A stretch of DNA of 6,503 bases, from contig CAKZVG010000638.1 of the NCBI GenBank assembly GCA_937921835.1, positions 1 through 6,503 of the forward strand, in the 5' to 3' direction. The position numbers and the translations under genes are program-made. Positions 5,396 through 6,503 of the stretch are shown here, piece by piece. Below the pieces are notes generated by a model, which worked only from the letters and a program-made list of their open reading frames with translations, had not been told where the DNA came from and ran no database searches. Numbering within the stretch: position 1 is the stretch's first letter; every line of letters starts with the position of its first letter. Source of the stretch: an uncultured Bryobacteraceae bacterium (GTDB lineage: Bacteria; Acidobacteriota; Terriglobia; Bryobacterales; Bryobacteraceae).

Positions 5396-6313
5396 GTGCT
5401 GAGCCGCTTGACCGCGCTGTTCCCGCTGTGGGTGACCGTGGCCAGCCTGCTGGCGCTGGTTCACCCGCCGCTGTTCACCTGGTTCACCGGTCCGCTGATC
5501 CCGGCCGGCCTGGGGCTGATCATGCTCGGAATGGGCGTTTCGCTCACCGCCGGCGACTTCCGGCGCATCGCGCGTTTTCCGGGACTGGTGCTGCTCGGCG
5601 TGACGCTGCAATACACCCTCATGCCGGCGCTCGGCTGGAGCTTCGCGGCGCTCTACCGTCTGCCACAGCCCTTCGCCGTGGGACTCATCCTGGTGGCCTG
5701 CTGCCCCGGCGGCACCGCCTCCAACGTAATCTGCTTTCTCGCCCGCGCCGATGTTCCACTGTCGGTGACCATGACCGCCGTTTCGACGCTGCTCGCCGTC
5801 GTGCTGACTCCCGCCCTGACCGCGCTGCTCGCTTCCAGCCGCATCGCCGTGCCGGCGGGCGGATTGCTTCTCAGCACGGTGCAGGTGGTGATCCTGCCGG
5901 TGGTCGTCGGCGTGCTGCTGCGGCGCTACTGGCCGAAGCTGACGCGCGCCATCCTGCCCGCGGCCCCGCTGGCGGCGGTGATCCTCATCACTCTTATCGT
6001 CGCCAGCGTCATCGGCGCGGGCCGGCGCGAGATCCTCGCGGCCGGCTGGCGGCTGCTGGCGGCGGTATGGTCCTTGCACGCGGCGGGTTTTCTCGCCGGG
6101 TACCTGGCCAGCCGGCTGGCGGGCGCGGGCGTCATCGCGGCGCGCACCATCTCGATCGAGGTCGGGATGCAGAACTCCGGTTTGGGCGTGGTGCTGGCGC
6201 GGCAGAACTTCACCGATCCGCTGTTCGCCATTCCGAGCGCCATTTCGAGCCTGTCGCACTCGGTGATTGCGAGCCTGCTGGCCGGGGTGTGGCGCCGCCG
6301 TCTTCAATCCTGA
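5396..6313 (+). CDS. Bile acid:sodium symporter (BASS) family transporter
   Basis: A 305-residue inner-membrane protein with eight to ten hydrophobic segments, belonging to the BASS family of sodium-coupled transporters for organic anions (bile acids, pantoate, pyruvate and others). Family blocks are present. GMGVSLTAGDF (45-55) follows the second helix. CCPGGTASN (102-110) forms the first unwound crossing helix, with S109 and N110 at the sodium site. EVGMQNSGLG (255-264) forms the second, where E255 and Q259 match the sodium-binding Glu and Gln known from bacterial ASBT structures. The length is normal. The start is GTG at 5396, with GAGG (5383-5386) nine bases upstream; the first helix begins almost at once, as in relatives. 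The substrate cannot be told. It converges with, and overlaps by 10 bases, the minus-strand gene at the right edge. Confidence 0.9.
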   Translation: MLSRLTALFPLWVTVASLLALVHPPLFTWFTGPLIPAGLGLIMLGMGVSLTAGDFRRIARFPGLVLLGVTLQYTLMPALGWSFAALYRLPQPFAVGLILVACCPGGTASNVICFLARADVPLSVTMTAVSTLLAVVLTPALTALLASSRIAVPAGGLLLSTVQVVILPVVVGVLLRRYWPKLTRAILPAAPLAAVILITLIVASVIGAGRREILAAGWRLLAAVWSLHAAGFLAGYLASRLAGAGVIAARTISIEVGMQNSGLGVVLARQNFTDPLFAIPSAISSLSHSVIASLLAGVWRRRLQS

Positions 6314-6503
6314 AGCGCGGCGATCAACTGCCCCATCAGCCCCATGGCCATCTGCGAAATGACGCGGTAGCCGCCGCGCTGGAGTTCCTCGCCGCCGCGG
6401 TTGGATTGCGCCACTCCGCCCAGCAATCCGTCCGGCGTCAGGTGGCGTTCAAGCGCCGCCAGCGCGCGCCGGGCGGGCGGCTTCATGGACGCGGGGAGCA
6501 GGC
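6304..6503 (-). CDS. Probable GH88/GH105-like glycoside hydrolase, C-terminal fragment
   Basis: The minus-strand frame is open from the right edge of the window to the TGA at 6304-6306, giving the last 65 complete codons of a gene whose start lies outside. The sequence opens with LLPASMKPPARRAL and has a central GGVAQSNRGGEELQRGGYR, ending in a hydrophobic helix (VISQMAMGLMGQLIAAL). It resembles, from memory, the end of unsaturated glucuronyl/rhamnogalacturonyl hydrolases (GH88/GH105, six-hairpin fold), which cut unsaturated uronic acid residues left by polysaccharide lyases. The catalytic aspartates would be upstream and are not seen. The ATG at 6486 is probably an internal methionine, since the family-like sequence continues upstream. 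Its last 10 bases overlap the transporter gene on the other strand. The coding call is good; the family assignment is moderate. Confidence 0.5.
   Translation of the reverse strand, partial: LLPASMKPPARRALAALERHLTPDGLLGGVAQSNRGGEELQRGGYRVISQMAMGLMGQLIAALQD

Noticed and set aside
5147..6307. 386-codon minus-strand frame opposite the transporter
   Set aside because: Its product is rich in R, G, Q and A without any domain, and it covers the clear BASS transporter. It is a compositional shadow.

Overview
This is a high-GC bacterial window (genes look near two-thirds G+C) with short intergenic gaps, a Tat-exported type I sulfatase, a UDP-glucuronate decarboxylase, a FliA/WhiG-type sigma factor, a BASS-family transporter and the tail of a probable glycan hydrolase. 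This mix is typical of Acidobacteriota of the Solibacter/Bryobacter kind, which carry many sulfatases and glycan-degrading genes. That taxonomic guess is inference from gene content only; no rRNA or tRNA gene is present to test it.

Layout. Positions 2-397 (+) hold the C-terminal end of a PEP/pyruvate-binding-domain protein. A recognisable promoter (408-436) and a strong ribosome binding site then lead to a cytidylate-kinase-like protein with a C-terminal BON-like domain (463-1260, +). It ends tail-to-tail with a UDP-glucuronate decarboxylase (1351-2307, -), with a GC-rich 9-bp hairpin between them. That gene is divergent from a Tat-dependent sulfatase (2352-3845, +). A 54-residue two-helix membrane protein (3858-4022, +) follows 12 bases after the sulfatase stop.

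Positions 4023-4463 have no convincing gene. The stretch 4081-4230 is clearly AT-richer (about 46% G+C by my count) and the region holds several hairpins and short repeats. It leads into the sigma factor, whose best start is 4464 with an AGGAG box upstream. After a 170-base gap comes a bile-acid:sodium-symporter-family transporter (5396-6313, +). Its last 10 bases overlap, tail-to-tail, the end of a minus-strand gene running off the right edge (6304-6503), probably the C-terminus of a GH88/GH105-like glycoside hydrolase.

How the genes relate. The decarboxylase makes UDP-xylose for surface glycans, while the sulfatase and hydrolase fragment point to breakdown of sulfated or uronic-acid-containing glycans. 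The PEP/pyruvate-binding protein and the cytidylate-kinase-like protein are neighbours on one strand and may belong together. No flagellar gene accompanies the sigma factor. I see no defence, mobile or CRISPR system. The best candidate for something undescribed is the structured intergenic segment upstream of the sigma factor, with the small membrane protein tied to the sulfatase second.
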